From Bryoerythrophyllum caledonicum (Eukaryota; Streptophyta; Bryopsida; Pottiales; Pottiaceae), in contig OZ020524.1 in assembly GCA_963971425.1 (NCBI GenBank), positions 62,001 to 126,000 on the forward strand: a stretch of 64,000 bases of DNA. Direction: 5' to 3'. Of the stretch, positions 12,432 through 24,382 are shown one piece after another. Within the stretch, counting starts at the first letter, position 1; each line of letters starts with the position of its first letter. The notes under the pieces were generated by a model that saw only the letters and a program-made list of their open reading frames with translations, ran no database searches and was not told the DNA's origin. A program made the position numbers and the translations under genes.

Positions 12432-12982
12432 CTAGTTCCCAGGCACTTTAGGGTTTGGGAAGCCACACATGGGTTGCAACATGATGTTTTCTGTGTATTT
12501 GACATCATGTTATAAGAATTGATGTATTCATTAGTTACAAGAGTTTGTAGTTGTGTTGAGCCTCATCCAATGACACATACAATTCTAATTTAGATCATTT
12601 TTTCACCTGCTAGGTGCTTGAGAAGTTGAGAAGGTGCAAAATGGTCATCTTTTGTATAGGTATGATGTTGTATTTGAGCATGAATGTGGTCATGTTAATT
12701 ACATGTATGGTGACGTATTTGATAAGGTTCAAATAATCAAATAACCTCAAAATGAATGATGTTAGTTGATGAATCTTGAATAGAAAGGTGTATGTCTTGC
12801 TAAATCTTATTACATTTTTTGTATGTTAAGAGTAAAATACGTGACCGTATATATGGTCCTGCATTGACCTTTTACCCTTAAACATGAGAAGGTGCCACCA
12901 GTGGCCACAGTATTCTACATGTATAATGTCATATTTGATCATGCTAAGATTAAGGTATTGAATGACCTTCAAATTAAAGTTA
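12432..12982. other. AT-rich intergenic DNA, no gene seen
   Basis: No supported feature. A segment around 12836-12895 resembles 13556-13612 (both contain 'aaatacgtg' followed by 'tatatggt'), suggesting two copies of an old repeat. Confidence 0.45.
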
Positions 12983-13484
12983 GGGTTGCTTCACACCGGG
13001 CCGAGTTGAGAGTCCATTTGCCAAAACTTTTGCCAAAACTATGGCAAGAGTCCATACTTTTGGATTGAACAAAAACATTTAAATATGTATATTAAAGCCT
13101 TTCGGCGGCTGTGGTGTGAAGCTCCAAAGCCCAAGTCCAAAGTCCAAACCCCATATCATTATGCCCAAAAAAATCACCCAAAAAATTCTGCCTCTTTCAT
13201 CTAATGGTCCATATCTTGTCAAATTTTGATTATATTATTGAAAAAATTGACGGACGCTCAGAGGAAGTTTGGGTCGAATAAAAACGGCGACCCAAGTTTT
13301 GCTCGAGAGTCCGTTGCCTTGGCGCCAAACTCTCCAAAAGTACTACCATGAAGGCACATTGGAAGACGACGGCCTTTGGACTTTGGCCTTTGGTGTGAAG
13401 GCTGAGAGGCCAAACTTTGGCCATTCAAGCAATCTCATTGGTGGAAACCGTTGGACTCTCAACCTCGGATTTGGTGTGAAGCCC
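12983..13484. mobile_element. TIR element of about 500 bp, class unassigned
   Basis: The left end GGGTTGCTTCACACC... and the right end ...GGTGTGAAGCCC form imperfect inverted repeats that continue inward (CGAGTTGAGAGTCCA versus TGGACTCTCAACCTCG). Flanks read TTA on the left and TAA on the right, so no clean direct target-site duplication is evident. It has no coding capacity. It could be a hAT or Harbinger-type MITE. Confidence 0.6.
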
Positions 13485-14074
13485 TAAGTAGTTGAAAATC
13501 TACAACCTTAAGGTATAATTCTTGATTAACTTGAATTCATCTTGTGTATCTACGGAGTAAAATACGTGCCTGTGTATATGGTTCCTTACTGACGCTTAAG
13601 GCTAAAGGGTTAAACTTCCAGCGGCATTTGTAAGATACAAGCTATAATTGAGAGAGTAACGTGGGTGAAGGTGAGACATTCAATTGCCAACATGGGAGCA
13701 TGTATTCCTGTACTACTTCTCCGCAAATATACAGACTAAATGAAGAACAGCAGAACACCGCCAATTCGAACAGTTGATAGCAGGTGCCCAGGATGAGGCT
13801 TTTCAAGGTGACCTAAGCACAAGCATAAAAAGATGAAAGAGAGCGTTTCTTAGTCCCATGGAAGTCCGGAGTAGTAGGCGACGCCACGAAATGAATCGCG
13901 AAGCCACGTGTCTTCCCATGACCACACCAAAACTTTGCACTGCAAGTATCCTTCATTTTAACCTGCGGCCTATTGTCTCGGCAGGAATTACTACTACTAC
14001 AGCATTACTACTGCATCCACAAAACCAGAACTGAATCAAAGTAACCCCACATACAAGACTTGACATTGAATCTA
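13485..14074. other. Intergenic / 3' flank of the SINA-like gene
   Basis: Unique DNA without a recognisable gene. 14074 downward should contain the 3' UTR of the minus-strand SINA-like gene, but no canonical AATAAA was picked out. Confidence 0.4.
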
Positions 14075-15281
14075 TCACTGACTAGCGATTATCGACAGGG
14101 TCACGTCGAACGAATTATCCTGTCCCGGAACAAACAGGTACTTTTCAACGTCTCCTGGCAACAAAGCGGTCGCCATGCTATACTCTGTCATCTGCGTCTG
14201 TGGAAAAGCCTTCACGGTGAGTTTGAATATGGCCTCCTTGGAAGCCCAGACAGACTCACAGGTGAACCTATGCCCCTTCCGAGAAGCAAGCAAAGAGACA
14301 AACAACCACGCATCCTTGGCTTTCACCAACACAGCCATATCTTCGGAGTCCATATCAAAGCTTGCAGCCTGCGTATCTTCACACCACTCCGTTGTTGGCA
14401 TGTTGTGCTCCTCCATCAAGTGCTCGGAGATGGTGCACATGGGGCCTCTGTGTGTGCAGCTGCGCATCGGGCACTTGATGGGCCTATACTCGCACAGGCT
14501 CCTCTCATGCTCCTCTCGGTCGCGGAATCTGAGCGGGGTCGCGCAGCCGTGCTCGCACTCCACCCAGAGCGCCTCGATCACCTTCTCAACGCCAAGGCAC
14601 CGGATGCGTCCTATGGGAAGCGAGCAGGAGTGGCACCCAATGTCGTTCAACTTCTGACAACAAGTTGAACACACAGTGTGGCCATTGTCGCACTGATTCG
14701 CAGACCCACCCAAGTTAGCGTCACTACCTTGAACCCTAAACCCTGACCTTAATCAAGATCACCACCCGAAAGCCCAAAGCTTTCTAAAGTGCCAAAAATT
14801 TACATTTTTAAATAAGAAACACCGTAAAAGGCTATGTTCATTACAATTGGCTCTACTCATGTGAAAACTCTAACATGCCCTGTAACTGCATCTACACAAC
14901 AGGGCCTATTGTTAACATACAAACATGCCTCTTTCCATTTCATGCATCGACAACGTTGAGCAACAAAGCGTCAGCGGTACTGAGAATTGGCAAAATATAC
15001 AATGTTGCCATGTAAACCCTAAGAGAACAGAGATAGACAAGCTTCAGTCAAAACCACACGAAGTTTGCGCCTAGAAACTGTGTGCATCATGTGACCCATG
15101 TAACCTGAAATGAGAAGCAAGGTGCTACAGAGAGAACCTGGAAGACAGGCGGCGAGAAGGGCTCGGTGCAAATCGGACACTCCAGACTGTCGAGGTCCAG
15201 GCCGTACTTCTTCCAAGGAGTAGACGAGCCAGCCTCCTCCTCCGCCTTGAGCCTAAGCCTCTTCCGCTTCGAGCTTGACAT
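14075..15281 (-). CDS. SINA-like (SIAH-type) RING E3 ubiquitin ligase
   Basis: Two exons: 15281-15138 and 14692-14075, joined by a GT...AG intron, giving 253 residues. An N-terminal basic stretch (SSSKRKRLRLK) is followed by a RING finger with all ligands in place: C35, C38, C49, H53, C56, C59, C68, C71. The intron falls inside the ring, between VFQ and C49. A SIAH-type zinc-binding region follows: C94, C98, H110, C115, then C122, C127, H139, H144. The C-terminal half resembles the SINA substrate-binding fold and shows no internal stops. Such proteins bind E2 enzymes and target partners for ubiquitination. Length and layout fit plant SINA-like proteins. This is the one gene in the window with no visible damage. 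Confidence 0.93.
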
Positions 15282-15540
15282 GATGTTGTGCTTCTCCGAG
15301 CTCTCACCGGGGAGTCACTTCAACAGCTTCTCGGCGATGGAGTACCTGATTTCCTTCAACCTCTGCACTGGTGCTTCACTGGAAAAATCAGCTACGGAGC
15401 TCGGAGCAAATGCATGATCATTCACCCATTTCAAACCACTCAAGATTCAGCACAACACCATCTACAATCGTAGTACATTTGTAAGCAGCACAACAGCATC
15501 TACAGAAGCGGTACAATTGTCAGCTCACCGTCATTACAGT

Positions 15541-15556
15541 TAGGGTTTAGGGTTTA
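15541..15556 (-). promoter_or_regulatory. Telo-box-like motif upstream of the SINA-like gene
   Basis: The coding strand reads TAAACCCTAAACCCTA about 260 bp upstream of the start codon. Telo-boxes (AAACCCTAA) are known plant promoter elements. A shorter version lies in the intron near 14733. Confidence 0.45.
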
Positions 15557-16039
15557 AGAAAATGCACGAGGTTCTCTGGCCTATAGTTGTCAGTGATCCC
15601 GAGGCTTCAGATCTAGTTATTCACCCTGGTTGAGCGTTGTTCCGAACGTGAGGCTTGGGGCATCGCTTGCCTCGTCGCCCGACCTTGAACCCCCGACATG
15701 TTCCCGGGCCGCCACGTTGCTGCCCGCCACGCAAAACCCCCCTCCCAAGGAAAGCCCACACGTGTACGTGACACCCTTTGCCCAAGGTTGTCTCTTGCGT
15801 CGTGATGGGGACTTTTTTTGTCACAATGTCACGATGACACGATACAATGATGACACAACATTATGTCAAATACTATCTATCATGTGACAAACCCGTTTTT
15901 ACGTCAAAATTTTAAATATCTACATTTACTTTTCTAGTGACATGTAGGATTCACAACACACGCCACATGTCACATGTGTAGACGAGTCATCAGATAGAAA
16001 TAATTATGTTATCTGTAAATTTCTTTTTGGTGAAGTGGT

Positions 16040-16800
16040 CTTTCAGCCCGTCCACTGTGGTGCGCTCTAGTCCGCTCCCATCCTCCCTCCGCCATTGTCC
16101 GCTTTCATCCCCTCCTATCCACTCATATCCGCCCTTTCCACCCGTCCGCTCTAGTCCGCTCCCATCCTCCCTCCGCCATTGTCCGCTTTCATCCCCTCCT
16201 ATCCACTCATATCCGCCCTTTCCACCCGTCCGCTCTAGTCCACTCTAATCCACTCTCGTCTACTCCCGTCCGCCCCTCCACCATTGTCCTCTCCCATCTA
16301 AATCCCTCCGCTCTATTCCACTCATGTCTACTCCTATCCGCCCCTTCCAACTGTGCGCTCTCGTTTGCCATTGTCCGCTCACGTCCGGAACCATCCATAG
16401 TTGTCCGCTGCCGTCCGCCCATCCGCAACCGCCTGCCCTCGTCTGTTGCCGTCCGCTAATCCGCCCATCCGCGTCTTTGCCCGTTCGCTGATATACCCAT
16501 CCGCACGTCCGCCCATTTGCTAAGCGGCCCATCTATGCGTCTGCAATCGTCCGCCCTTGTCCGCTTCAGTCCGCCTTTTCATTCCAGCCCACCCTTCCGC
16601 TCTAGTCCGCCCTTCCGCTTCCGATCCTGTCCGCCCCTCCATAAGTCCCATCACGTCCGCAAGCATTTGCCCTCGTCTACCCGTGTACTTATTCGGTTGT
16701 ACGCTTCTGTCAGCTCCCATGCGCCTGACCGCTTGTCCGCCTATCCGCCCTCATCCGCTCTTGTCCGCTCTCGTCCGTTGCCCGCCGTCTGCCAGTGCGC
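16040..16800. repeat. Degenerate TCCGC-rich pyrimidine tandem array
   Basis: About 750 bp of short repeats around GTCCGC with C/T-rich spacers. One 87-bp unit is nearly duplicated (about 16060-16146 and 16147-16233). It is open in several frames on both strands, which is expected from the composition and not evidence of coding. Confidence 0.8.
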
Positions 16801-17133
16801 TTGTGTCTACTAGTTCCTCCAACTATATCTCCGGATATGATTACTATTAAAATGTTGGTGCACAAATCCATCGGATGGTTTGTACAGCATAGTATATTAT
16901 TATGAGAACGGATTTGTCAAAATCCGTACATGTTTTTTTCCTTACCCCATCTAAATCTCGTTTCATCTTCTCATACTACATTGGCCATACTTCTATTAAT
17001 TCGTCGACATACGAATTATAATGCGACGTAGGTTTAAGTTTATATCCTTGGCAACATGGTGTTCCTAAGCCATGAGGTCCTATTGGCTTGGCAACGACTG
17101 GGTGATGACCCTTCTTTGTTCGTAGAATAGATC

Positions 17134-17400
17134 TTACAAGTTCCTAGCTTGGTTTCTTGTTAGCCTTTGTCCATCTTGGTCCACAAAATTCATGACGATC
17201 ACCTTCGTGCTTTCTTCTAAGAACATCCTCACATCCTCCACTCTTGCTTTGACTCCATCATTGAGCTTCTCTTGCGTTCCTTTCATTGCCTCTGTGGGGA
17301 CTTCGTCACCTTCCTTATCCTCGTAAGTATCAGTATCAGACCAAGTGAGTAAGAACTCAAGAACCTCATCCTCCAAACTTATGATTCTATCACTCGCCAT
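17134..17400 (-). CDS. Small acidic hypothetical protein between TCCGC arrays
   Basis: I do not recognise this protein. From the ATG at 17400 (another in-frame ATG lies at 17406) it encodes 88 residues: an acidic region with LLTWSDTDTYEDKEGDE, then an amphipathic stretch and a polar C-terminus. It is unlike the surrounding low-complexity sequence. Arrays of GTCCGC-type repeats lie on both sides (16.0-16.8 and 17.5-17.86 kb), the layout also seen around the hAT gene in this window, so it may be a transposon-borne accessory gene. Introns or a longer N-terminus are possible. Confidence 0.4.
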   Translation of the reverse strand: MASDRIISLEDEVLEFLLTWSDTDTYEDKEGDEVPTEAMKGTQEKLNDGVKARVEDVRMFLEESTKVIVMNFVDQDGQRLTRNQARNL

Positions 17401-17489
17401 CAACATACACCAACTCCAAAAGAAAACTATAAAAGAAGTTCCAATGCAAGGTTTAGGGTTTAAATAGCTTTCAATACGTGACGTACTAC

Positions 17490-17860
17490 TCCTTACATTT
17501 CCTGCTTGCTCCCTTCCGCACCCTCTAGGCCCCGTCCGCACAGCCTTCGCACTCTCTTTGCCCCCATTTGCACCTTCTGCGCCCCATTCGCACCTTGTCC
17601 ACATCTTCTTTGTCGCGTCAGCAAGTCGTCTGCCCCGTCTGTAGTCTTCCGCCCCGTCTGTAGTCTTCCGCCGCATCCGCACCTTGACCGTCCCGTCCCC
17701 GCCGACATACACCTCATGTTCGCCCGGTTAGCTCCCGTCCTCCCAACTCCACCTCTGTCGCGCCTCCATTCGCTCATTCTCAGCAGTCTTCCGCACCGTC
17801 CAAATTGTCCCAATCTACGTACTAAGTCTGTCTGCTCCTCGTCCGCAATGTGCGCATTGT
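17490..17860. repeat. Second TCCGC/TTCGC-rich array
   Basis: Short repeats of CCGCACCTT/GTCCGC type in pyrimidine-rich DNA, similar in motif to 16.04-16.80 kb. Together the two arrays bracket the small gene at 17.1-17.4 kb. Confidence 0.65.
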
Positions 17861-18177
17861 CATCCACTGTGAAAATCCGTTTCCACAAGGTTCCGGATAT
17901 AGCCTTGAAATCCGGTAAAAAACGAATTTTTAAAAAAAAATTAGTGAACAAAGTAGTGCAGAATAGTAGAGTTAGGTAGAAATAAGAAACAAAGACTATA
18001 GGCCTACCCGGAATTGTTAAACAGTGTTATCTAATCACTTTTCCGGAAATCAGACGTCTAGAGCATCCAGAGAAGTTCGGAATATTTTGGATGACATCCG
18101 ACTCCGGAACTGACATCCGGATCTAGAACTAACATCATGAGCCCGACATCATTGATGGATGCCCGTACGTCGTGTCA

Positions 18178-18186
18178 TATATAAAA
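18178..18186 (+). promoter_or_regulatory. TATA box TATATAAAA
   Basis: A canonical TATATAAAA about 190 bp upstream of the ATG at 18365, followed by a CT-rich leader. It fits the promoter of the gag-like element. Confidence 0.55.
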
Positions 18187-18364
18187 GGGGTCAGAAAAAG
18201 GAAGGTGTCACTATTCTTCTTTGTCGTCTTTTGCTCTCTCTCTCTTCTTCCCAGCTTTCCGTCTTCTGCTTTATTTAGTTCGGAAGTATTCCCGTAGCAA
18301 AGAGCTTTTGTAAAGACATAGCGTATAGGTGCAAGAAGAGATTGTAAGCACCTAGTCCGGCACC

Positions 18365-18955
18365 ATGGCTGGAGTAGGAGACCGGGCCGCCAAGAAACTC
18401 AAGACCACTAGTGCCACCGCCAGAGCTCCAACCATCCAGAAGGTGATGCCGGCCTACCCAACGGACGTGGAGGATATCAAGATCCTGGAAAACTACCTAG
18501 AAATCATAGGATCCGTCGGCCTTGTGGAGGTGCCTTGGGGAATCATGGACTAGCACCTGGTCACAAAGTTAATGGGAACTCCGGACAGCCAGTTTGACGG
18601 CAGCCTCATAGCACATCCGAAGCACTGGGCAATACCGGTGTGGAAGTGGACCTACAACTTCCGGGATGGGGAGGTGAAAATAGTGGAGAGGAGGGACGAG
18701 TTGCTAGAAGGAGAATTCTCCCGGAACGCCGACCCCAAGGACGGCTACAGTCCCAACGATCTCAGAGATCCCCATGCTCGGTTGGTTATCGGGTTTCTAA
18801 ACCCCATCGTCCATCCGGAGAAGCCGAAACGTGTAGTGTGCAAATAGGCATGCACATTTCTGAGAGTAATGAAGGAGAAGCTCTCCGTAGATTGGGCCTC
18901 TCTAATGAGTGACTTGGTCGACTAGATGGTTAAGAACCTCCGGAAGGCGAAGAAG
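18365..18955 (+). pseudogene. Gag-like element protein, copy A (stops; cut by CACTA)
   Basis: Start ATG at 18365 in a good context (CACCATGG). The protein shares an extended pattern with the minus-strand protein starting at 51022: PTD.ED..ILE.YL, then W G, LMGTPDSQFDG, AHP..W, GEFSRNADPKDGYS.ND, FLNPI.HP and EKLSVDWASLM. In-frame stops include TAG at 18551-18553 and TAG at 18845-18847. At 18956 the frame runs into CACTA, the transposon end, directly after AAG. I do not recognise a catalytic domain. It is a repeat-family protein, possibly gag-like or a plant-mobile-domain relative. Confidence 0.55.
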
Positions 18956-21900
18956 CACTACTAGGAAAACAGTGGAAATATGACTACGGCCATATGACTA
19001 CAAGCTCCTTTTGGTTGGAATGCAATCATCAGTAACCACTTTGATGACTAAAATGGCTGTAGTCATCACATGACTAAAATGGCTGTAGTCATCACATGAC
19101 TATGATTCTAGTCATATTTTCTCGGGACCTCAATGGGAACTCCGTAGGGAATGTATTTTTCCTGTTATTATTTCCGTAGGCAGCCATAGGACTAGATTTA
19201 GTCGTTATGTGACTGGTTTCGGGCAGCAATATGACTATATATAGTCGTTATTTGACTATGCTTTTGGACAGCCAATTGTGAGAGGGTTTTAGAGTAGGGC
19301 CTTTATGATATTAATTCAAATTTATATACTTTTGTTTATGTTTGATCTATTCTTTCAATTAGACTTTTCTTTCTTCAGTTTACACTCTTTTTTGGAATTT
19401 ATTTCGTTCCTTTAAGGTTTTAATCTTTTCTATATTGTATTTTATAAACTTCTTTTCAAAAACAAACTAGCCTGTGCTTTTTTTTAATATTTATTCATTC
19501 CATAATTATTTTTCTTCCTACGTTTTCATATCATTTTATCAATTCAGATGTCGTGGATATTTTTTCTAGTTACCCCTTTCACTGTCTACAATCACTGCAG
19601 TTCTCTTTGCACCTTGTTCAAGTACTTGTCATTTATATACTTTGCGGTGATGTTTTGTTTTTCTCTTTTTTAAAATAATAATTTTATTTTGACTACAACG
19701 CTTCTTCCCCTCATGTATTCTTTGCACTTTCGTTTACTCTACCTCCCTATTTTTTACCAGTTTTTTTTTTTCAATTTGTGCCCATTTCACGTCCATGCTG
19801 AATTTTTTCTCAATAATTGTTTTAGATTTGCTTTGATGACTAATCTTGAATTTTAATTTGAGGTAGGTCACGCACATGCGTTTTAATCAATCAGTGACGT
19901 TGAAGATAATTATAAGGCAACTCCAATTGTATACGTTGACAATGGAGAATTAACAACGTGGATTGAGCTTGTTATTGCACTTCAAAAACTACTCTTAGAC
20001 ACTATGGACACTAATGTCGTACGAGTGACTTTTATTAGTCGTGCATGTAGAATCACTGACTAAGTATAGTCAATGGGATTATTGAGACCAATGCTACTGC
20101 ATATCATAGTATGTTTCCTACTTGGGCTACTAATATGATGGGTTATGCCATGCATGCTACCTCATTTTCTATTGTGATAGCACATCATGTCCCTATTCTA
20201 CATCCTCCTTTGCAACAGCCAAAGCTTGGTTTAGACCTTCTATGGTTAGTCTCCTACCAGATCTCAAATCAGGAGTGTCCATTTCCCTTTCCATAATAGT
20301 CTGTGCAGGCCGTAGGCCTACATACTCCTTGTCTCTACCTAACCGCACACTCTGCAGTTCATGTCTTCCACCATCACTTGACTCGACTCTTGCACCGCGC
20401 GGCTGTCGTCGCAAAACGATCTTCCATCCATTGTTCTCCTCGTCGTCTACAAAAAATACTTGCTGTATGTGAAGGGGAAATGCAAAGGAGTCCGCTGAAT
20501 ATGGAATCAACCGATCAAATCTGAACAATGTGAATCCATATTCGTCACAATTCATTGTAGCCCAAGCTCCCCTCTTGTTTGCTTGTGCCCATGTACAATA
20601 CTACACCACCACTTCAAATTTCCCGTAGTCTACGCTGATAATTTCGTCCACCCACCCCACATACTCCAGATTTGTTGTCGTCAAGTTCCTGTCACTAGAA
20701 CTAGCGCGACAAGATTGGAGAAATGTAGCCGCTACTCCACTGTCACATATGAACATATCTGCTTCTGCTCCTCGTACTCGTATATGAGTGTCGTATGCAT
20801 ACATCGCCTTGTATCCCTTTGCTTCTCGTATAGGAGGCAGTAACAAACCTACCATGGTATAGTGGTAGCATTAACCCTCAGAGGACTAAGACTATATTAA
20901 TGCAATACTACATTTGGTAGTGCTGATATAAGACATTTACAAGTAATGTTTTTATTTGAATTCTAACCATAGGTTATCCCCAGAGACATCATTCCCCATC
21001 GCAAGGTCTTCAGATACAACAATAGTGAACCACGTATTGAAGGTCTCCTGCCGTATTTCTATGGGATAATCAATGCGTCTTCTCCTGCTTCGTCTTCGGA
21101 ATTCTGATCTGGCCTCTTTGCGTCGACTCATTTCACTCGCATACCGCCTGGAGTATACACATCACCTCGAATACGTTATTTTTCCTAAACTGATAGAATA
21201 GAACCTCATTACCTCTGTTAGTCATCTGTTAGTTGACTATACTTAGTTGCTTCCTTCACTTTCTTGACTGTTAGTCTACTGCTAATAGCTAGTCCTTAAA
21301 TCTAAAATGATGACCACACGTAGTGCTTTTTTAATCTTATATTACTATGTAAGAATTACATTGCTTGGGTGCATACTCTCTGTAATCTTGAAGGATTTTG
21401 GCGTTGTTAAGCACGAATTCATGAATCCATTGTTGCAGTTCCATCGGCAATATGCGTCGTCTCCCCTTCCCTTGCAACACTTCGTCATTTATACTGGGCT
21501 CCTCTTTGTCGTCCCATAGACGACGTGATGTCATAGAACAATTTTGCATGTACTCAGTACAGAATCCAAGCGCCTCCTCCATGACGTACCCTCTTGCCAT
21601 CGACCCCTCCAGTTGTGCTCATTGCCGTATGTAGCCCTTCAACGTTTTCAGATACCGTTCCACAGGGTACATCCAACGCGTGTGGACCGGACCACAAATG
21701 TCTAACTGTTGCACTAAGTGAATCGGCAAATGTGACATGACATCAAAAAATGACGGTGGGAAGACCTTCTCCATCATACACATAGTGATTGTTGTTTCTT
21801 CCATCAAGTCTTCCATTAATGAAGGATCCACAGACTTCGCACATAAACGCTGGAACACTCTACTTATCCGAATTATTGCTGCCCAAACTTCCTTTGGTAG

Positions 21901-24300
21901 AAGTGTTCGCACACATACAGGAAGAATCTGCTGCATCATTATGTGGTAGTCATGTGACTTAAGGCCACGAAGGTCTCCGTCAACGGTTATCCTCTTGGAC
22001 AACTGCCCCACGTAATTGTTGGGAGTCTTTAGGTTGCGGATAGTTTTAATGAATTTCGCCTTCTCCACCTTTGACAGCACGTAAGGAGCAACTGGTAGTA
22101 TGATGGTATCGTTTCCAGCATGTTGAGGGTGGAGTTCGGGACGTATCTTAGCCTCCTGAAGGTCGAGTCGTACTTTTAATGTATCTTTCAATCCCCATAT
22201 TGTCTTCATGATGTTTTCGCACAGATTTTTTTCGCAGTGCATTGGATCTAGCACATGGCGGATCATGAGACACTGCCGAATGTGCGAAACATGAGTGTTA
22301 GATCATTTACAAACACTCTGACTACGGCATGTAGTCGTACATTCGGATTGCATGACTAAAAATAGTCATACCAGCCTTGCTCAGTCACTACCTAGTCGTA
22401 CATTTGGTTTGCATTACTAAAACTAGTCATGTTATCCTTCCTCAGTCACTACCTAGTCATGTGCTGAGTGCAGAATCAGAAACGTATACTCAAATACGTT
22501 ACTTCTGTAGTCACATAATAACACAAGAGCAGGGGAACAAATAGTAAGGTCTTCATTTCATATGGTAGACTAACCTGCCAATACGGAAGACTGTACAAGG
22601 CTGACAACCTCTTCACTCCAGTTTCATGCACTGGATCATTCTCCCCCCCTTCTCTGATCTCATTAGGTGTATTCAGCCATTTTTCCCTTGCTTTAGTATG
22701 GCGCACAATATCTCGACCAGTTAGAGATCGCGGAGGAGCTCTAATTTCCTCCGTGCCATCAAATGCTCTTCAGAGTCGTCGATACGGGTGATTCCTTTCT
22801 AGGTATCTCCGATGTCCCAAATATACATTTTTCCCCAATGCGGCTGATCTACGAGTACTAATATTTGGGCCACATTCAATACATCCTCTATAACCCTTTG
22901 TCACGTGCCCAGAGACAAGACCATACGCAGGATAATCGTGAATGCACCACATCAATATCGCTTTGAGGATGAAATTCTTGTTTTGACTGTCATCAGAGAC
23001 ATCAACAGCATTCACACCATGCCAGAGTTGCTGCAACTCTTCAATAAGTGGGGCCAAGTACACATCTATATTTTCCGATGTGACGCTTTCTTTTCCAGGG
23101 ATGAGGAGGACCAGCATTAGAAAGAAACGTTTCGTGATTAGCCAGGGAGGAATGTTGTAGTTCAACAATATTACTGGCCATGTTGGGTGGCTTAATGATT
23201 GGTTTGAGAAAGGGTTTACACCATCTAGAGCCATCCCCAATCGTATGTTCCTCTTCTCAGCCGCAAATTCCGGATAGCACGCATTGATGTGTTTCCAAGC
23301 TTTTGAGTCTGGAACACTCTCCATATTTCCGCTCATGTCTTTTCTTGATGTGTGCGACTTGTTTAACTCTGCGAGCTTGGTACATCGATACATTCGCAAT
23401 AGCCGGGGGATAAGTGGAAAGTGCCTTAGTATCTTCACTACCCTTGTACTACTGTTTGATGTGTACCGCAGCTCGCCACATTTTGGGCAGGTCAACGCAT
23501 GAGCTAACTCTCCTCGAAATAAACAACACCCGTTTCTGCAGGCATGGATTGAGTTGTAATTCAGCCCCAAATGGCGTAGGAATTACTTCCCTTCCCAGTG
23601 AGATTTGGGCAGTTTATTACCCGTGGGGAGAAGTTCGCTGATCACATTCAAGATTTCATCTGCACAAGTGTTTGAGACTCCAAATACCGTGAAGCAATTG
23701 AATAGGAGAAGCACTGCAACTAGAAGCTTTGTCTGACATCCTTCGTAGAGTGGAATATTTGATTCCTCAATGAATTTCGCGAGGCCTCCGTCAGGGATGT
23801 CGTCGTCCTTGAAACCAAAGTCATCTTCATCCTCATCGGTTCTGTCATTAGTAGCGGGAGGGATATTGTCGTATCTTTCAAGGCACTCTGTGATCATTCG
23901 GCCCACATCAAATTCTGTTGATTCGTTTGCGTTATCGGGTTTTCCTCATGCCTTTCGTTTGATTCGTGAAGGTTCTCTCTATCTTGCTCTATTTCGTACA
24001 CAAAACCAGTCTACACAGAAGAAACTTACAACCGCCCAATTATGTGTTAGTATGTGACGTTTCTTGCATAGCTTACGAGTATGTACACAAAGTATCCTCA
24101 TTGTAGTTATTCATCCATATGTACAATAGTCATGTATCTCATAAATATGACTACATATAGTCATCCCAGTAAAAATAGTGACTATGGTATAGTCATCTCT
24201 GCAAACACGGTGACTTCTATATAGTCATATCTGCATAATTAGTAACTACGGCTAATCATCTCTGCAGAAACCATGACTACATTTAGTGATTGACATTATT
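18956..24300 (-). mobile_element. CACTA (En/Spm) transposon, decayed
   Basis: The left terminus is CACTACTAGGAAAACAGTGG, inserted right after AAG in the gag-like gene. Subterminal motifs (TGACTA...TAGTCAT in both orientations) cluster at 18.98-19.26 kb and at 24.1-24.3 kb, as expected for both ends of a CACTA element; another cluster at 22.3-22.46 kb lies in an intron. The transposase is on the minus strand between them. The matching right terminus could not be located, so the right boundary is approximate and that end may be lost. Confidence 0.8.
20193..23906 (-). pseudogene. TNP2-type CACTA transposase with in-frame stops
   Basis: Read from 23906 down. The Transposase_21 region includes NYNSIHACRNGCCLFRGE, C..CGE.RY, GMALDGVNPF, the PGKES..NIDVYLAPLIEEL block, MWCIHDYPAYG, and HRRYLERNHPYRRL. 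A GT...AG intron (about 22574-22285) then leads to HVLDPMHCEKNLCENI. The DUF4218-like HDYHIMMQQILP block and a GY..EEAL.F segment follow. The C-terminal DUF4216-like part (20.2-20.86 kb) includes DEYGFTLFRFDRL and IQQVFFVDDEE. In-frame stops: TAA 23583, TGA 22770, TGA 21619, TAG 20601, with the frame otherwise kept. CACTA transposases excise and insert the element. This copy is dead unless read through. Confidence 0.9.
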
Positions 24301-24382
24301 TAGCAGACAAAGCAATCACTGAAGTATTACAACGATTTCTTGTCGCGTTTTTCCAATTCCTTACTGCAATCTATACGACCTA

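Larger units (their letters stand above)
17870..18955 (+). mobile_element. Gag-like element, copy A (5' part)
   Basis: The 5' edge reads GAAAATCCGTTTCCACAAGG and matches the reverse complement of about 51562-51585 (GGAAATCCGTTCCCACAAGG). The gene that follows is homologous to the one on the minus strand at 49-51 kb. A TATA box sits at 18178-18186, and the sequence is rich in CCGGA motifs, as is copy B. The body is interrupted at 18956 by the CACTA terminus. No matching 3' terminal repeat was found, so I cannot confirm an LTR structure. Confidence 0.5.

Noticed and set aside
16040-16800. Protein-coding gene in the TCCGC array
   Set aside because: Several frames on both strands stay open because of composition and give only low-complexity peptides.
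20855-20885. tRNA-like segment TGGTATAGTGGTAGCATTA
   Set aside because: It resembles an A box, but no B box, anticodon stem or acceptor pairing follows at the right distance.
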